In this document: one piece after another, positions 51,452-53,729 of the stretch | Layout of the letters: each line of letters begins with the position of its first letter | Numbering within the stretch: the stretch's first letter is position 1 | Assembly (NCBI GenBank): GCA_009692615.1 | Contig: SHYW01000024.1 | Location: forward strand, 1-53,729 | Direction: 5' to 3' | Length of the DNA: 53,729 nt | From: Deltaproteobacteria bacterium | Lineage (GTDB): Bacteria > Desulfobacterota > Binatia > UBA9968 | Notes under the pieces: generated by a model | Told to the model about the DNA's origin: nothing | Database searches by the model: none | The model's input: the letters and a program-made list of their open reading frames with translations, nothing else | Made by a program: the position numbers and the translations under genes

Positions 51452-52201
51452 TCAGTCGATGTCCGCTTGGACGGTCACTTCGCCGGCTTTTTCTTCGGCC
51501 ATGCCCAAGACGAAGCGGGTGGTTTCTTCCAGGTAGAATAAATAATCGCGCCGGGTTTCGGCGGCGAGCCGTTTGGCCAGCTCCATGTCGACTGGTTTCG
51601 AAATAAATTTTTCCACTTGAAACTTGCCCATCATGACATGGCTGCGGGTTTCGGCGAGTTGACTGTGGAACAACGCGTGGATCGATTCGTCGGGAAACAG
51701 TTTGGCGAATTTTTCCGTCCAAGCGAGTTCGATCGCCTTGGGGCCGAGGTTGTGCGCAGCGATGCGGATGTTCTGCGGATAGTTGGCCAGCGCGCGCAGG
51801 CAGAAAATGTACGAGCCGGTGCGCGTCGCGGTGCCGAATTGTGTGTACGGATGGGCGAAAAGTTTTTTCTGCGTCGGCGCCCAGCCGCGCCGCAGCATTT
51901 CGTCGCACAGCTGCATCTCTTGAGTCGAGTCGTCGTGGATTTGTTTGCCGAAGAGATAAGCGACCGCGGGCGGATACTCGTTCAGATTAATTCCTTGAGC
52001 CCAGCCGCCGTAGACGTAGTACATCATGCGCTTGAGCGTCCACAGCCGAGCGAGTAAGCGAAAACATTGATCGCTAGTAAATTTGCCGGCGCGCGCGGCG
52101 TCGAGCACGGCGTCCATCGGTGTGACGGCGGCGTCTTTTTCGCTTTGCGCGATCAATTGCCCGGCGAGGGCGGCGCCGGGTTTGTCGGTTGAGATATTCA
52201 T
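51452..52201 (-). CDS. All-helical putative di-iron protein, second type
   Basis: 249 residues. Aromatic-rich helices (LTLKRMMYYVYGGWAQGINLNEYPPAVAYLFGKQIHDDSTQEMQLCDEML) contain H89-D90-D91 and Glu95. Later helices carry Glu158 (KAIELAWTEKF), E172-x-x-H175 and His179 (DESIHALFHSQLAETRSH), Glu184 and His188. The E...E-x-x-H...H spacing fits the ferritin-like or heme-oxygenase-like di-iron superfamilies. No signal peptide. Its similarity to the protein at 50292 is too low to see by eye, but both are helical, about 250 residues and each is followed by a ferredoxin gene. Family not recognised. Confidence 0.68.
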   Translation of the reverse strand: MNISTDKPGAALAGQLIAQSEKDAAVTPMDAVLDAARAGKFTSDQCFRLLARLWTLKRMMYYVYGGWAQGINLNEYPPAVAYLFGKQIHDDSTQEMQLCDEMLRRGWAPTQKKLFAHPYTQFGTATRTGSYIFCLRALANYPQNIRIAAHNLGPKAIELAWTEKFAKLFPDESIHALFHSQLAETRSHVMMGKFQVEKFISKPVDMELAKRLAAETRRDYLFYLEETTRFVLGMAEEKAGEVTVQADID

Positions 52202-52221
52202 CGCTGTTTCTAATCCGGTCT

Positions 52222-52340
52222 CTTCCCCCTCGACGGGGGAAGATTAAGATGGGGGTGATTCTTTGAATCGGTTCAATGCGTGCACTGAGCACCCCTATCC
52301 TAACCTTCCCCCGTAAAGGGCGAAGGAATCGGATTCGGAG
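52222..52340. repeat. Palindromic intergenic repeat, family B copy 3 (long variant)
   Basis: Starts CTTCCCCCTCGACGGGGGAAG and ends CCTAACCTTCCCCCGTAAAGGG..GGAATCGGATTCGG, with a longer, partly palindromic centre (TGCGTGCACTGAGCA). It is diverged from copies 1 and 2 but colinear with them. Confidence 0.8.
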
Positions 52341-52362
52341 TGGTCAGTGCAGATTGATTCTT

Positions 52363-53481
52363 TCAGCTTGCCGCCGCCAATAATCTTTCGTGCCCCTTCT
52401 TCGAGATCGGTGCCAGCTTGTCGGTGATCAATGTCCAGCTCTCGCCGCTGTCTTCGCTGCAATAAACTTCGCCGCCCGTCGTGCCGCCGAAGATGGCGCA
52501 GTTGCCGTTGGCTTCTTCCAAACAGAGCGCGCCGAATTCATGTTTCAAGCTCGCCGGCAGACCGCCGGCCAGTCTCTGCCAATTTTTCCCGCAGTCTTTG
52601 CTGCGATAGATTTTTCCCTCGGCGCGGGCCGCCGGGCCGGCTTGGCGCCAGGTGACCGGATTATGTTCGGCGGCGGCGACGAACATGGTGTCGGGATTTT
52701 TCGGATTCCAGACGAAGCCGTCGGGATAAACATCTTTCGCCCAATCGTCCGCGGTCCAGCGTTCCCAACTGTCGCCGCCCGTGTGAGTCACGTAAAGTCC
52801 AGCGCCGCCGGTGACGTAGATTCTCTGCGGATCGCGCGGATCGATCAAGCAGCGGTGCACGTCGTAGAAATGTTCCACCGGCCGGTTCTGGTCTTTGTAC
52901 AAGCCCACCGTGTTGAGCTCGCGCCAGCTTTTGCCCAGGTCGGTGCTTTTGAGAAACGCGCCTTGCTCGACGCAGGCGTAGAGCGTGTGCGAGTCTTGCG
53001 GATCGAAGGTGATAAATTTCGTATGCGCGATATGCGGCGCCGCTGGGAACGACCACTGCGAAGTCGTCGGCACTTCACGCAGCGAGGGGATTTCGCTCCA
53101 ATGCATTCCCAAGTCTTCGCTGACAAAAAGGTGAGCGGGTTGCGTTCCAGCGTAGACCCGAACTTTGCCGTCGACGACATGGGACGCCAGACTGTAGACG
53201 TCGTGGATGGTCATGCCGTTGTCGCGTCGCTCCCAAGTCTTGCCGCCGTCGGTGCTGGCGTGGATCGAGCCGAAGAAGGCGCCGGCGAATATGGTGCCGG
53301 TGGTTTTCTCGAAGACGATCGCGCTGATGTGTTGCCCGCGCAGCGCGCGTTGGGTTTCGCGCCAGCCATCGCTGCCGCGCTCGAACAGCACCAGTCCGTC
53401 TTTCGTGGCGACCCACAGCTGCTTGGAGCGCTCGTCAGCCGAATATACGTTGGTCCCGCCATGGGAAAGTCCGATCGCCAT
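52363..53481 (-). CDS. Asp-box (BNR-like) repeat beta-propeller protein, paralogue
   Basis: 372 residues with at least six Asp-box turns: ASTDGGKTWER, VSEDLGMHWSE, KSTDLGKSWRE, VTHTGGDSWER, RSKDCGKNWQR and CSEDSGESWTL. The spacing (about 50 residues) gives a six- or seven-bladed propeller. The N-terminus MAIGLSHGGTNVYSADERSKQLWVATKDGLVLF has no signal peptide. No sialidase catalytic Arg/Tyr/Glu set is obvious. It is a paralogue of the protein at 46549, and the two bracket the 6-kb block with the cysteine hydrolase, ferredoxin and di-iron-like genes. Function unknown. Confidence 0.82.
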   Translation of the reverse strand: MAIGLSHGGTNVYSADERSKQLWVATKDGLVLFERGSDGWRETQRALRGQHISAIVFEKTTGTIFAGAFFGSIHASTDGGKTWERRDNGMTIHDVYSLASHVVDGKVRVYAGTQPAHLFVSEDLGMHWSEIPSLREVPTTSQWSFPAAPHIAHTKFITFDPQDSHTLYACVEQGAFLKSTDLGKSWRELNTVGLYKDQNRPVEHFYDVHRCLIDPRDPQRIYVTGGAGLYVTHTGGDSWERWTADDWAKDVYPDGFVWNPKNPDTMFVAAAEHNPVTWRQAGPAARAEGKIYRSKDCGKNWQRLAGGLPASLKHEFGALCLEEANGNCAIFGGTTGGEVYCSEDSGESWTLITDKLAPISKKGHERLLAAAS

Positions 53482-53593
53482 AAGTCACCTCCGGTTATTT
53501 GCGTCGAATGATAGCACCCTCGACTATTGGGCACACTTTATCAAGCGAGATTCTTCGGCGTCAATGGTTGAGTAGGCCATCTGTTGTAGCAAG

Positions 53594-53729
53594 GTGATTA
53601 TGTCAGGGGTTAACGGCAACGTAATTATGTCAGGGTGGAAGGATGACAACCCTGACAATGAAAGACGAGAAACGACTAGACGTAATTCAACGAGTATATC
53701 GCAGCGAGATCACCGTGGTTGAGGCCGCA
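53594..53729 (+). mobile_element. Left end of an insertion sequence, cut by the window edge
   Basis: Two near-identical direct repeats, GTGATTATGTCAGGG (53594-53608) and GTAATTATGTCAGGG (53621-53635), sit 27 bp apart just before a transposase-like start. TGTCAGGGT (53628-53636) is also mirrored by ACCCTGACA (53649-53657) across the start codon. The outer end is not determined; the element may begin a few bases before 53594. Confidence 0.7.
53643..53729 (+). CDS. Transposase N-terminus, partial (ISNCY-like)
   Basis: 29 codons open to the window edge: MTTLTMKDEKRLDVIQRVYR followed by SEITVVEAA. The LT.KDEKRLDVIQRV...E.TV.EAA pattern matches the N-terminal helix-turn-helix of ISNCY-type transposases as I remember them; the rest lies outside. 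It would bind the element's ends and catalyse its movement. Start ATG 53643 lies in an inverted repeat, so transposase binding could limit its own synthesis. Confidence 0.62.
   Translation, partial: MTTLTMKDEKRLDVIQRVYRSEITVVEAA

Noticed and set aside
52390-53511. A 373-codon plus-strand open frame across the second Asp-box gene
   Set aside because: Opposite strand of a clear repeat protein; translation lacks recognisable motifs.

Overview
The window looks like chromosome from an uncultured, GC-rich, Gram-negative bacterium of the deltaproteobacterial sphere (Desulfobacterota_B/Binatia-like is my best guess, not proven). Reasons: lolA, ftsK, OmpA-type lipoproteins and lipobox proteins (outer membrane); a GlrK-lipoprotein-GlrR module; sigma-54 promoters; a PEP-CTERM protein; and many orphan substrate-binding-protein homologues beside Rieske oxygenases. 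Several genes carry isolated stops or single-base frameshifts, so either local gene decay or residual assembly error is present.

Layout. 1-3.7 kb: three copies of a small exported protein family (the first interrupted by one ochre codon) around a NarL-type two-component system. 3.8-11.1 kb (minus strand): DksA/TraR-like protein, rimO, lolA, ftsK, RNase J and a PlsC acyltransferase. 11.3-15.3 kb: an LVIVD-repeat lipoprotein, ssb, and a sigma-54 activator broken by two frameshifts and a stop. Immediately downstream lie a perfect palindrome and a sigma-54 promoter in front of an acyl-CoA-dehydrogenase-like gene. 16.7-22.5 kb: 2-hydroxyacid dehydrogenase, mazG, two Cys-nucleophile alpha/beta hydrolases and the agmatine-to-putrescine pair aguB-aguA. 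22.5-29.5 kb: rmuC, the GlrK/lipoprotein/GlrR set, a lone receiver, a GAF protein and an OmpA-like lipoprotein.

29.6-53.5 kb is accessory and catabolic: cytosolic and exported substrate-binding-fold proteins, a ferredoxin-zinc-ribbon fusion, SDR, PEP-CTERM gene, acetamidase/formamidase, a PIN/AbrB toxin-antitoxin pair, two Rieske oxygenases, an ABC ATPase without permease, a maleylacetoacetate-isomerase-like GST, two Asp-box repeat proteins, and a block of cysteine hydrolase, two small ferredoxins and two helical proteins with di-iron-like Glu/His motifs. I infer an oxidative aromatic or xenobiotic degradation island. Its gaps are full of palindromic repeats. One repeat family brackets a decayed DUF559 endonuclease-like gene as 44-bp inverted arms and recurs nearby without the gene. 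The right edge enters an insertion sequence.

Most noteworthy: the DUF559/inverted-repeat cassette, the paired ferredoxin/di-iron-like block, the sigma-54 circuit beside a broken activator, and a hairpin enclosing the acetamidase start codon. No rRNA, tRNA or CRISPR array was seen.
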